A stretch of DNA of 12,408 nt from Bacillota bacterium (GCA_023421115.1 JAEZUI010000010.1:1-12408); one strand, 5' to 3'. Shown: positions 1 through 6,340, counted from the first letter of the stretch. Translations and numbers: made by a program. The notes: generated by a model from the sequence alone, not told the origin.

Positions 1-95
<95 letters not shown>

Positions 96-376
96 AAGTT
101 TAATCTTTTTCAGAATTAACTGGCTAATTAAATAGCTCGCTAAATCCTAAGCGAATTGCTTCGCTTTCTTTTTACTGTTTTAGGTCGTGTCCTGTTTTCA
201 CAAAACACTGTTCTAGAATCTTTCAATTCTTTATGAAAATCTATTTTATATAGAATTTTCAGGGTTGTTTCACTGTTCAGTTATCAAGGTTCTTAGCGAT
301 TGTCAAAATCGCTGTAGCCTTCTGTTTCAAAGGCTTCTCACCGTTTGTCCGGTGTGTTGCTGTCGTTTTTAGCAAC
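96..376 (-). other. rRNA operon leader with stem-loops
   Basis: This is the transcribed spacer between the innermost rRNA promoter and 16S. On the minus strand it holds a run of short perfect hairpins: arms 356-361/371-376 (6 bp), 339-343/350-354 (5 bp), 316-321/330-335 (6 bp), 295-301/307-313 (7 bp) and, nearer 16S, 149-155/160-166 (7 bp, 4-nt loop). If transcription begins about 7 nt below the 383-388 -10 box, the RNA starts at about 376 and its first bases form the 356-376 hairpin. There is no coding potential worth calling. Such leaders help pre-rRNA folding, processing and antitermination. Confidence 0.75.
271..292 (-). promoter_or_regulatory. boxA-like rRNA antitermination element
   Basis: The minus strand reads GAACCTTGATAACTGAACAG, closely matching the TGTTCTTTGAAAACTGAACA-type element found upstream of 16S and in rRNA spacers of Bacillus and Clostridium. 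In that role the nascent RNA recruits Nus factors, so that RNA polymerase reads through the long untranslated operon. The identification is by resemblance and by position, about 180 nt upstream of 16S. Confidence 0.6.
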
Positions 377-382
377 TTTTAT

Positions 383-411
383 ATCTTATCATGTTCAAAC
401 CACTTTGTCAA
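383..411 (-). promoter_or_regulatory. rRNA promoter, proximal (TTGACA-17-TAAGAT, extended -10)
   Basis: The -35 box TTGACA is at 406-411 and the -10 box TAAGAT at 383-388, with exactly 17 bp between. TGA directly before the -10 makes it an extended -10. The upstream DNA on the minus strand is A-rich (AAAAAAAGTG), like an UP element. The predicted start is near 376. Confidence 0.85.
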
Positions 412-469
412 CACTTTTTTTAATTTCTTTTTTCAGTGTCGTCTCTGCAATTCCTCAGACAGCTTTAAT

Positions 470-498
470 ATTCTACCAAATTTCCTATGATTTGTCAA
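470..498 (-). promoter_or_regulatory. rRNA promoter, middle (TTGACA-17-TAGAAT)
   Basis: The -35 box TTGACA is at 493-498 and the -10 box TAGAAT at 470-475, with a 17-bp spacer. The A-rich block upstream (ATAAAAAGTG) matches that of the proximal promoter: the 16-bp sequence TTTGTCAACACTTTTT (plus strand) occurs at 404-419 and again at 491-506, so the two promoters look like a duplication with an 87-bp period. Confidence 0.85.
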
Positions 499-566
499 CA
501 CTTTTTATTATATGTTTTTCTTTTCCCAAATCATTACCTAGATGACTTTTTTTGCGGTAGAATTCT

Positions 567-595
567 ATTATACAATACGTCTCTTTTATTGTCAA
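567..595 (-). promoter_or_regulatory. rRNA promoter, distal (perfect consensus TTGACA-17-TATAAT)
   Basis: The -35 box TTGACA is at 590-595 and the -10 box TATAAT at 567-572, with 17 bp between, a perfect sigma-A consensus. It lies about 97 bp upstream of the middle promoter. Three such promoters in series are expected for a strongly expressed rRNA operon. Confidence 0.85.
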
Positions 596-675
596 CATAC
601 ATATCTTGTTAATCAAATAAAATATCAATCCAATATATTCTACTAATAGCTAATATAAAATAGTGATCATACTTT

Positions 676-701
676 ATTGCCCCTTATGGGCAAGGGGTAA
701 T
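676..701. repeat. intergenic hairpin of unknown role
   Basis: A 10-bp stem (arms 676-685 and 692-701, one G-U pair in RNA) closes a 6-nt loop. Neither strand has a clear T tract after it, so it is not a convincing terminator. It sits between the outermost rRNA promoter and the terminator of the neighbouring operon. I see nothing else in 600-720. Confidence 0.4.
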
Positions 702-715
702 TTCTTATGTATTCT

Positions 716-760
716 AAAAAGAAGAAGGATTACTTTATTTATAAACAAAGTAATCCTTCT
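716..760 (-). terminator. rho-independent terminator of the lipoprotein/PH-protein operon
   Basis: A perfect 14-bp stem (723-736 with 747-760, 10-nt loop) lies just below the stop codon of the PH-domain gene. On the minus strand it is followed by CTTCTTTTTAG, a T-rich tail, so it ends transcription before the rRNA promoters. Confidence 0.85.
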
Positions 761-787
761 ATCTTTATTCTTATACCCTAAATACCA

Positions 788-1180
788 TTAATTCATTTCA
801 TCTAATTCATTTAAGTCATTTAAGTCATTTACATCAGGGTCATCAACATCCAGTGTATGTAATGTTCTTCTCTTTCTACGCGCTTCTTCTGAAGCTTGCA
901 TTAAAAATTCTTTGATTTCACCTGAATTCTTAATATGCAATAGTTTTAATTCTGGATGTGTCGTATCTCCCGTAAAACAGACAAGCGTTCCTAATCCAAA
1001 TATTCTTTCTAAAAGACTTTTATATAATCTAACATCTTGTATTTTATACATAAAAGCATCATCTTCTGTTGTACTCAAAAATCCACTCTTAATATTAATC
1101 TTATCATCATTAATTGTATAAGTGGTAAAGCATATCGGAAGAGCTAAAAATTTGGTTCGTTTCTTTTCAACATAAATCAT
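788..1180 (-). CDS. small bacterial PH-domain protein
   Basis: A 130-residue soluble protein. Residues ~14-100 read like a bacterial pleckstrin-homology domain (bPH_2/YdbS-like): YTINDDKINIKSGFLS, then a central IQDVRLYKSLLERIFGLGTL block and a closing helix EIKEFLMQASEEARRKR. Such domains often occur in membrane-associated or regulatory proteins, but no ligand is known for this one. There is no signal peptide or membrane segment. The C-terminal tail (~109-130) is acidic and low-complexity; part of it is encoded by 9-nt tandem repeats giving NDL-NDL. The start has an AAGGAG SD at 1190-1195, 9 nt away. It lies 30 nt after the lipoprotein gene with no terminator between, so the two are probably one transcript ending at 723-760. 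The domain is fairly secure; the cellular role is unknown. Confidence 0.8.
   Translation of the reverse strand: MIYVEKKRTKFLALPICFTTYTINDDKINIKSGFLSTTEDDAFMYKIQDVRLYKSLLERIFGLGTLVCFTGDTTHPELKLLHIKNSGEIKEFLMQASEEARRKRRTLHTLDVDDPDVNDLNDLNELDEMN
808..834. repeat. 9-nt tandem repeat in the acidic tail of the PH-domain gene
   Basis: On the plus strand CATTTAAGT occurs twice in tandem (808-816, 817-825), followed by a degenerate third unit CATTTACAT (826-834). The unit is three codons long, so copy changes would keep the frame and alter only the length of the acidic tail. Confidence 0.7.
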
Positions 1181-1210
1181 TTAATTATACTCCTTATCAA
1201 TACTATATAT

Positions 1211-1924
1211 CTATTTTAAAACTATAACAGCTTTTACATCCTTGTTGACTACATTTAGATTTATTTGATTAAGTTGTAATTGCTCATCAATTTCAAACAC
1301 AAGAACTGCCTTTTTTGATTTATTAGCTCCAATGGTTCCATCAAAATATTGAATATCATCCAGTAATGGAGTAATTTGAGCATAATATGTTTTATCGTTA
1401 TTAATATCCAACTGATATTTTAAATCACTTTTTGACAATTGTAACTCTGTCTTTTGATCGTTCTTATTCTCTATTTTAAATTCAACAACTAAAAGCTTAC
1501 TTCCTTGATTGGATTCTATCGTGAATTCTTCAGCTTTAGATTTTTGTGGATAACTATCAAGTAGTTCATATCTTTCATAGGTTACGTTTATATTTTCAGA
1601 ATACAAACTTGCTAACTCAACAATGTTTTCTTCTTCGGGAACCGTTGTAGCATTCGGGTCTGGTGTCACTCCATTTCCTTGTGCTGAATCATCTGACTTC
1701 TGTGGTTCCATAACAGGTTCTACCGTAGCTTGTGGTTGAGTAGTAGGATTTGGTGCAGCATAAATCAATTCTTTTGTATAGTTCTTATCATATTTTAACA
1801 TTACTCCTGCAACATATTCTGCCACCATAGCATTCTCGGAATCCGTTAATGTGATAGAACTGCTTGCACAACCAGTTAACCCCATCATTACTACCATCAT
1901 TAGGATTGCAGTGTATTTTTTCAA
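1211..1924 (-). CDS. secreted lipoprotein with C-terminal beta-sandwich-like domain
   Basis: The start chosen is the TTG at 1922-1924, giving 237 residues. A strong SD (GGAGGG, 1932-1937) sits 7 nt before it; an ATG at 1939 overlaps that SD and is unlikely to be used. The product begins MKKYTAILMMVVMMGLTGC, a classic lipoprotein signal with lipobox LTGC, so the Cys at residue 19 would be lipidated and the protein held on the outer face of the membrane. A short region with YVAGVMLKYDK follows, then a Pro/Thr/Gln/Glu-rich linker (~60-105), then a domain with alternating beta strands (LLVVEFKIENK... KKAVLVFEID) like the DUF4352/telokin-like sandwiches of Firmicute lipoproteins. Function is unknown. 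It heads an operon with the PH-domain gene and has its own promoter. Confidence 0.85.
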   Translation of the reverse strand: MKKYTAILMMVVMMGLTGCASSSITLTDSENAMVAEYVAGVMLKYDKNYTKELIYAAPNPTTQPQATVEPVMEPQKSDDSAQGNGVTPDPNATTVPEEENIVELASLYSENINVTYERYELLDSYPQKSKAEEFTIESNQGSKLLVVEFKIENKNDQKTELQLSKSDLKYQLDINNDKTYYAQITPLLDDIQYFDGTIGANKSKKAVLVFEIDEQLQLNQINLNVVNKDVKAVIVLK

Positions 1925-1931
1925 TAGAAAT

Positions 1932-1937
1932 CCCTCC
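1932..1937 (-). promoter_or_regulatory. Shine-Dalgarno site fixing a TTG start
   Basis: On the minus strand, GGAGGG is followed by ATTTCTA and then TTG. The 7-nt spacing and the lysine-rich signal peptide that starts exactly there make TTG the start codon of the lipoprotein gene. Confidence 0.8.
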
Positions 1938-1963
1938 ATTTGTAAAATTCTGAATACAAAAAT

Positions 1964-1992
1964 ATATTAACACTATTTCACAATTTCGGCAA
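1964..1992 (-). promoter_or_regulatory. probable promoter of the lipoprotein operon
   Basis: The -35-like TTGCCG (1987-1992) and -10 TAATAT (1964-1969) are 17 bp apart, with TGT before the -10 (extended -10). It lies between the terminator of the upstream kinase gene and the lipoprotein SD, where a promoter is needed. The -35 matches only partly. Confidence 0.5.
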
Positions 1993-2002
1993 TCACAATC
2001 TT

Positions 2003-2036
2003 AAAAAAATACTGTGTATATTAAATACACAGTATT
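2003..2036 (-). terminator. rho-independent terminator of the two-component operon
   Basis: A perfect 12-bp stem (2008-2019 with 2025-2036, 5-nt loop), followed on the minus strand by a run of Ts (2003-2010). It lies 45 nt below the histidine kinase stop codon and separates that operon from the lipoprotein operon. Confidence 0.85.
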
Positions 2037-2080
2037 AGAATAACAATTAAATACCACAAACTTATAATTCCAGTTATCTA

Positions 2081-3625
2081 CTATTCATTTTTTGTATCTA
2101 GTTCAAACCAAAATTCAACTCCACTATCATGATTGATAACCCCGCATCCACGATTTAAAGAGGTCATGATTGCTTTCACAATTGATAAACCAATTCCACT
2201 GCCACCATACTCTCTTGTCCTTGCTTTATCAACTTTATAAAATTTAATCCATATTTTATCAAGATCCTCCTCAGGAATAGGTTCTCCCGAATTAAATACA
2301 GCAACCCTTACAACTTCATTGGACTTAATCAATTTCACTTCAATGATATTTGATCCCGAAACATGATTTAATGCATTACTAATATAATTCGTAATAACTT
2401 CTTCTATCATATATTCATCTGCCCATACATAGACAGGATCTAGTTCTTCAAAATAAAGGGTGGTTCCTTTCTGTTGAAACAATATTTCTGTAGATGCCAA
2501 AACTGACTTTATTAATGCAACAAGGTCAAATCGTTCGAAGACAATCTGATTGTTACCAAATTCAATCTGATTTAGACTGAGCAATTTCTTAACCATTTTA
2601 TTCATTTTATTTGCTTCATCAATGATCACTTCACAGTAAAAATCTCGACTTTCTTCATCATCATTAATATTTTCCTTCAATCCCTCTGCATAGCCCTGAA
2701 TTAATGCAATTGGTGTTTTTAGTTCATGTGAAACATTTGATAAGAATTCTTTACGCATTTCATCGATTTGAATTTTGTTTTCAATATCTGTTTTCAACTC
2801 ATTGTTTGCACCTTTTAACTCGCTGATGGTATTCTCCAATTTCTCAGACAAGGTATTAATGCTATTGCCAAGTACCCCTATCTCATCCTGTCTTTTTACC
2901 ATATATTTGGCATCAAATTCTAAATCCGACATTCTTCTCGCAATACCAGATAATTCTAGAATAGGCTTTGTAAAACTCTTACTTATAAAAAACATGATAA
3001 TTATTCCTAGCATAGTAGCAAATAATCCCATGTAAGCAAGAAATCGATTCGATATCTCAACACTTTCATTCATAGTTTCATAATTAGATCTTATATAAAT
3101 ATAGGATTCGTTATCTAGATTACCAAACATTTCAATATAATAGGATTCAATTCTTTCATCATAAACTTTATAAAGAGCATAGTTTTTATCAGATTCAAGA
3201 AGTTCTTTATCTCTCGTACCCCTTATACCAGATTGGCTCTCAAAAATATACTCTCGTATTTTTTCATTTAATTGCTCACTTTGAATCTCATTCATATTAA
3301 GGGGATAAATATATTCCGGCCAAACTAACCCATAGGATTTATTATAATAAATATCAAATATATAGAGATTCATATTTTTATTAGCGCCTAATCGCTCTAA
3401 TATTAAAGACGTCTCTTCTTGTTCTTCTGCACTAGCTTCTTTTTTACCATCTACACCATTGTAAATTTCATTTACCTCAGAATAGACTTTTCCTAACATG
3501 TCCTTTTTATTCATCTCATAATAATAAGATAAAAACGTCTTGTTCATGAGCCAGCACAGAAATAATGTAGATGAAATAAGCACTGCCAGTACTAAAATCA
3601 ACCTGACTCTGATGGAATGTTTCAT
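2081..3625 (-). CDS. membrane sensor histidine kinase
   Basis: A 514-residue sensor kinase partnered with the response regulator just upstream. Membrane segments at ~8-28 and ~196-214 enclose an extracellular sensor region of about 165 residues with no signature I recognise. A HAMP linker (~215-266) and a coiled stretch follow. The H box SNVSHELKTPIALIQG carries the phospho-accepting His300. The ATP-binding domain shows an N box (NYISNALNH, ~413-421), a G1-type VFNSGEPI (~443) where Asn-Ser-Gly replaces the usual Asp-x-Gly, as in many VanS/PhoR-like kinases, and a G2 box GGSGIGLSIV (~474-483). The kinase therefore looks intact. Its ATG overlaps the regulator's stop by 4 nt (ATGA), implying translational coupling, with a GAGGTGG SD inside the regulator gene. 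The signal sensed cannot be read from the sequence. Confidence 0.95.
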   Translation of the reverse strand: MKHSIRVRLILVLAVLISSTLFLCWLMNKTFLSYYYEMNKKDMLGKVYSEVNEIYNGVDGKKEASAEEQEETSLILERLGANKNMNLYIFDIYYNKSYGLVWPEYIYPLNMNEIQSEQLNEKIREYIFESQSGIRGTRDKELLESDKNYALYKVYDERIESYYIEMFGNLDNESYIYIRSNYETMNESVEISNRFLAYMGLFATMLGIIIMFFISKSFTKPILELSGIARRMSDLEFDAKYMVKRQDEIGVLGNSINTLSEKLENTISELKGANNELKTDIENKIQIDEMRKEFLSNVSHELKTPIALIQGYAEGLKENINDDEESRDFYCEVIIDEANKMNKMVKKLLSLNQIEFGNNQIVFERFDLVALIKSVLASTEILFQQKGTTLYFEELDPVYVWADEYMIEEVITNYISNALNHVSGSNIIEVKLIKSNEVVRVAVFNSGEPIPEEDLDKIWIKFYKVDKARTREYGGSGIGLSIVKAIMTSLNRGCGVINHDSGVEFWFELDTKNE

Positions 3626-4299
3626 ACTTCCACCTCAAATTTGTAACCCATGCCCCAAATAGTCTTGATATAATCTCCCTTAGGCCCCATTTTACTACGG
3701 AGTTTTTTCACGTGTGTATCAATGGTTCTTGCATCTCCAAAGTAATCATAATTCCATACATTATTTAAAATTTTCTCTCGTGATAATGCGACACCTTGAT
3801 TGGTAACAAAGTATGTCAATAACTCAAATTCTTTAAAGCTTAATTCAACGTTATTACCATCTATCTTGACTTCATGTGCAGATTGATTCAAAACGATACC
3901 ACCTACTTCAATTACACCTTCATCAAGAGCATTCACTCTTCTTAAAATAGCTTCCACTCTTGCTACAAGAATTTTAGGACTAAATGGCTTGGAAATATAT
4001 TCATCTACCCCTAATTCAAATCCTAATAACTCATCTTTTTCATCACTTTTCGCTGTAAGCATAATGATCGGAACTTTTGAATACTGACGTATTTCCCTAC
4101 ACACCTGCCATCCATCCATCTTTGGCATCATAACATCCAAAATGATTAATGCTATATCTTTATGTTCATAAAAACAATCTACCGCTTGTTCTCCGTCTTC
4201 TGCTTCTAATACATTAAAATTCTGTTTTGATAAAAAGTCTTTCACAAGTTTTCGCATTCTGCTTTCATCATCTACCACGAGAATTTTCAATCGCTCCAT
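3622..4299 (-). CDS. OmpR/PhoB-family response regulator
   Basis: A 225-residue DNA-binding response regulator. The receiver domain (~4-118) has the acidic pair D10-D11, phospho-acceptor Asp55 (in LIILDVMMPKMDG), Thr82 and Lys104 (in YISKPFSP). A winged-helix Trans_reg_C domain (~130-223) follows, with the typical LSFKEFELLTYF and recognition-helix block DARTIDTHVKKLRSKM. It is full length for the family. SD AGGAGG lies 6 nt before the ATG. It is first in a two-gene operon with the kinase. It probably binds the 11-bp-period repeat over its own promoter and so may regulate itself. Target genes beyond that cannot be deduced. Confidence 0.96.
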   Translation of the reverse strand: MERLKILVVDDESRMRKLVKDFLSKQNFNVLEAEDGEQAVDCFYEHKDIALIILDVMMPKMDGWQVCREIRQYSKVPIIMLTAKSDEKDELLGFELGVDEYISKPFSPKILVARVEAILRRVNALDEGVIEVGGIVLNQSAHEVKIDGNNVELSFKEFELLTYFVTNQGVALSREKILNNVWNYDYFGDARTIDTHVKKLRSKMGPKGDYIKTIWGMGYKFEVEV

Positions 4300-4363
4300 G
4301 TAGCACCTCCTGAACTAAATCACTCCATATAAACATAACCTTGTTTATGATCTTGTTGCATTC

Positions 4364-4384
4364 GCCAAATGCTTCGCGCTTGGC
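4364..4384 (-). other. imperfect hairpin in the 5' UTR of the two-component operon
   Basis: Arms GCCAA/TTGGC close an imperfect 9-bp stem with a 3-nt loop, just below the predicted transcription start (about 4389). An overlapping alternative stem GCATT/AATGC (4358-4362/4368-4372) is possible. There is no T tract, so it is not a terminator. A role in mRNA stability or in controlling translation would be speculation. Confidence 0.35.
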
Positions 4385-4395
4385 TCATTGCCATC

Positions 4396-4424
4396 ATTAT
4401 ATCAAGGAAATATGAAAACTTTGT
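4396..4424 (-). promoter_or_regulatory. promoter of the two-component operon (extended -10)
   Basis: The -10 TATAAT (4396-4401) is preceded by TGA, an extended -10. The -35 position 17 bp upstream (4419-4424) is poor (ACAAAG), typical of promoters needing an activator. An 11-bp-period repeat covers this region. The 5' UTR is about 90 nt. Confidence 0.7.
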
Positions 4425-4431
4425 GAAAACT
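4413..4431 (-). promoter_or_regulatory. 11-bp-period direct repeat, likely response-regulator operator
   Basis: The minus strand reads AGTTTTCA CAA AGTTTTCA: two identical 8-bp units spaced 11 bp start to start, overlapping the weak -35 of the regulator/kinase promoter. OmpR/PhoB-family regulators bind head-to-tail dimers on repeats of this period (PhoP box TTTACA-N5-TTTACA; here TTTTCA-N5-TTTTCA). It overlaps the stop codon of the upstream membrane-protein gene. Confidence 0.6.
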
Positions 4432-5006
4432 TAATTTAAATTATCTTCTCTTTCTTCTATTGCTTGTTCACGTTGTTCCAAATCCTTTTCCTTTTTTTCC
4501 AGAGATGTTTGCCAATCTTCATACTTGTTAACTATTTGTTCTTCATAATTCGATAGGACAGAGCTATTATTCCTTTGATAAGTAATTACATTCATACCGA
4601 TAATAATTACAATTAAGAATCCTATAATAATTTTTGTTATTAATCGGCCTGATAAAGCATTCTCGTATAATTCTTTATATTTTTTCGCTTCATCGGTATG
4701 CTGAAAAGAACTAGGATTCTTACCATTCTCTAGGTCAGGGATAACTATATTTCGTAGGTAATTTTCCTCTATTACATTACCGCTAATTACAATACGCCTT
4801 AAATCTTTTAAAAATTCATACCCAATAATTGTGTGAAATGTATTATTATCCAGAAGTTTGTTATAAATTTTTAGCGCTACTTTAGGAAGTTCCCATTCAG
4901 ATTTCTCTTTCATATATAATACAGCTTCTTGTTCTTTTTTCGCCTTCATGTAATCACTTCTTGTCTGAAACTCAAATCCATCAATGATAAATTTTTCTTC
5001 TGTCAT
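4431..5006 (-). CDS. single-pass membrane protein with C-terminal coiled coil, function unknown
   Basis: A 191-residue protein. The N-terminal soluble part opens with FIIDGFEFQTRSDYMKAKKEQE and contains FHTIIGYEFLKDLRRI, a pattern I associate with uncharacterised Lachnospiraceae proteins rather than a named family. One membrane segment (~122-142, IIIGFLIVIIIGMNVI) is followed by a highly charged coiled coil (~152-190, repeated EKKEKDLEQREQAIEERE). There is no signal peptide. SD GGGGAG lies close to the ATG. It follows the oxidoreductase gene by 26 nt, so the two are probably co-transcribed. I see no terminator after it, so some transcription may continue into the two-component operon. Confidence 0.75.
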   Translation of the reverse strand: MTEEKFIIDGFEFQTRSDYMKAKKEQEAVLYMKEKSEWELPKVALKIYNKLLDNNTFHTIIGYEFLKDLRRIVISGNVIEENYLRNIVIPDLENGKNPSSFQHTDEAKKYKELYENALSGRLITKIIIGFLIVIIIGMNVITYQRNNSSVLSNYEEQIVNKYEDWQTSLEKKEKDLEQREQAIEEREDNLN

Positions 5007-5032
5007 TGGAACTCCCCTTTCTATTTTTATAG

Positions 5033-6016
5033 TTACTCTTTAGGATATACCATATTCCATTGTCCTCTTAATGTATCAAGAATTCTCATGATATCTTTCG
5101 TTGCCTGTAGAGGAACTATATCACTTTGTATTTTTGCTTCTCTAATACATTGATTTACTTCCATTATCTCATATTCATATCCATTCACTTGAAATGGCTC
5201 ATCACAGACCTCTAATAAATTTCCTTCATTGTCAAATAATTCAGCACGTTCCGCCTTCCAGAAATTCTCAACTATAATCTTACCCTTTTCACCAACCAAT
5301 AATGCATCTTTTCCTACTTCAACATTGATGGAAGAACTTAAATCAGCAATCGCACCATTTTCAAATTGTAATAAAATCGAATTCACTTCATCCACACCTG
5401 TAAAACCGATAAGAGCTGAGCTTTGAATAGATTTGGGTAATTGTTCCATCATATGTACGGCATATGTAACTGGATATATTCCAACATCTAATAACGCACC
5501 ACCACCAAGATCCAGGTTAAAAAAACGATTCTCCACATTTCTTTCATTAAAAAACCCAAATCGAATACTTAAATATTTAAGAGTACCAATCCTACCACTA
5601 TTGATCCAATCTTTTACCATTATGGTTGTTGGTAGTAATTTGGTCCACATGGCTTCCATCAAAAAAACATTATACTCTTTTGCAAGGTTCATTAAATATA
5701 TGGTATCTTTTTCATTTAGTGTAAATGCTTTTTCACACAAAACATGTTTTTTCGATTTTATACAAAGTTCTACATTTTTTATATGTTCGGAATGAGGTGT
5801 ACCAATATAAATTACCTCAACATTATCATCTGTCACAATTTCCTCATAACTACTATACGCAGTAGGTATATGAAATTCTTTGGCAAAATTTCTTGCTCTT
5901 AGTAAATCTCTCGATGCCACTGCTACCAATTCTGCACCATTTGTTGCATTTAAAGCAGTTGCAAAGGTAGAAGATATGCTGCCCGCTCCAATAATACCCC
6001 AACGAATTGTTTTCAT
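5033..6016 (-). CDS. Gfo/Idh/MocA-family NAD(P)-dependent oxidoreductase
   Basis: A 327-residue cytoplasmic dehydrogenase. The N-terminal Rossmann fold (~1-120) begins IRWGIIGAGSIS (glycine-rich NAD(P) loop, residues 8-15). The family's catalytic EKP motif is present as EKA (Glu95-Lys96-Ala97, in HVLCEKAFTLN). The C-terminal beta-sheet domain begins near residue 128 and has GGGALLDVGIYPV (~171-183), matching the dihydrodiol dehydrogenase/glucose-fructose oxidoreductase branch. These enzymes oxidise or reduce sugars, inositols and related polyols; the substrate cannot be told from sequence, and no sugar transporter or other carbohydrate gene is nearby. SD AGGAGG is 5 nt before the ATG. It is first in a probable operon with the membrane protein gene. 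Confidence 0.93.
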   Translation of the reverse strand: MKTIRWGIIGAGSISSTFATALNATNGAELVAVASRDLLRARNFAKEFHIPTAYSSYEEIVTDDNVEVIYIGTPHSEHIKNVELCIKSKKHVLCEKAFTLNEKDTIYLMNLAKEYNVFLMEAMWTKLLPTTIMVKDWINSGRIGTLKYLSIRFGFFNERNVENRFFNLDLGGGALLDVGIYPVTYAVHMMEQLPKSIQSSALIGFTGVDEVNSILLQFENGAIADLSSSINVEVGKDALLVGEKGKIIVENFWKAERAELFDNEGNLLEVCDEPFQVNGYEYEIMEVNQCIREAKIQSDIVPLQATKDIMRILDTLRGQWNMVYPKE

Positions 6017-6074
6017 ATTGACCTCCTATGATTCAAATATCATATTTATTGTAAATTGTATTTTCTTTATCATA

Positions 6075-6103
6075 ATTGTATAATTATTTATTCAAAATAG
6101 CAA
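6075..6103 (-). promoter_or_regulatory. probable promoter of the oxidoreductase operon
   Basis: The -35 TTGCTA (6098-6103) and -10 TACAAT (6075-6080) are 17 bp apart in very AT-rich DNA, about 59 nt upstream of the start codon. Confidence 0.55.
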
Positions 6104-6159
6104 GATTCAATTGTATCTGTTGTCCAACTCTAAACTAATTCTTCCTGTGAAATGCATAA

Positions 6160-6195
6160 AATAAGGGAAGTACCGTAAAATCAGTACTTCCCAGT
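6160..6195 (-). terminator. terminator, probably that of the original tmRNA/tRNA gene
   Basis: A perfect 9-bp stem (GGGAAGTAC at 6165-6173 with 6184-6192, 10-nt loop). On the minus strand it is followed by TTATTTTA; on the plus strand by AGTCTTTTT, so it could work in both directions. It lies 15 nt beyond the 3' end of the tRNA-like fragment, where the terminator of an intact RNA gene would be. Confidence 0.75.
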
Positions 6196-6206
6196 CTTTT
6201 TCCATA

Positions 6207-6231
6207 TGGAGTTGGCGGGAATCGAACCCGC
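6207..6231 (-). other. isolated tmRNA/tRNA 3' end: candidate attachment site and island boundary
   Basis: The minus strand holds a complete T arm (GCGGG, TTCGATT, CCCGC; 6215-6231), a 7-nt acceptor strand CAACTCC (6208-6214) and discriminator A (6207). Nothing upstream on the minus strand can form the rest of a tRNA or tmRNA. The acceptor pattern xxxCTCC-A implies a G3-U70 pair, the alanine identity shared by tRNA-Ala and tmRNA; GCGGGTTCGATTCCCGCC is very like Gram-positive tmRNA ends. An encoded CCA is missing (TATGG follows). Integrative elements commonly use such 3' ends and leave a copy at the far end. Confidence 0.65.
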
Positions 6232-6284
6232 TTTATGCTTCAAAAACACTGAAAAGAAAGGAGTTTGCGGATACGGTATCTTAT

Positions 6285-6308
6285 AGTGTAGTCAAAAGTG
6301 TAATCAAA
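6285..6308. repeat. two tandem 12-bp repeats near the att-like site
   Basis: AGTGTAGTCAAA (6285-6296) is followed directly by AGTGTAATCAAA (6297-6308), one mismatch apart. A 9-bp part, TATAGTGTA (6282-6290), recurs inverted as TACACTATA at 6406-6414. Short repeats just inside an att site are typical binding sites for the arm-binding domain of tyrosine recombinases; that role is inferred. Confidence 0.55.
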
Positions 6309-6340
6309 TCAGGATTAATTACTGATTTATGTTTTTACTC

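Noticed and set aside
404..506. CRISPR-like repeat (16 bp shared at 404-419 and 491-506)
   Set aside because: There are only two copies, 87 bp apart, and each is the -35/UP region of an rRNA promoter.
345..545. 66-residue plus-strand open frame
   Set aside because: It runs antisense across the rRNA promoters, its composition reflects the T-rich DNA, and it has no SD. The promoter motifs explain this region better.
912..1121. Plus-strand open frame opposite the PH-domain gene
   Set aside because: It is a shadow of the minus-strand coding sequence with no SD and no recognisable protein character.
1788..1973. 61-residue minus-strand open frame over the lipoprotein start
   Set aside because: It overlaps the lipoprotein promoter, SD and signal peptide in another frame and has no SD of its own.
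5433..5795. 120-residue plus-strand open frame inside the oxidoreductase gene
   Set aside because: It is antisense to a well-supported Gfo/Idh/MocA gene; its length is a by-product of that gene's codon use.
6207..6310. A complete tRNA gene on the minus strand
   Set aside because: Only the T arm, acceptor 3' strand and discriminator exist. No matching acceptor 5' strand, D arm or anticodon arm is found within 100 nt upstream.
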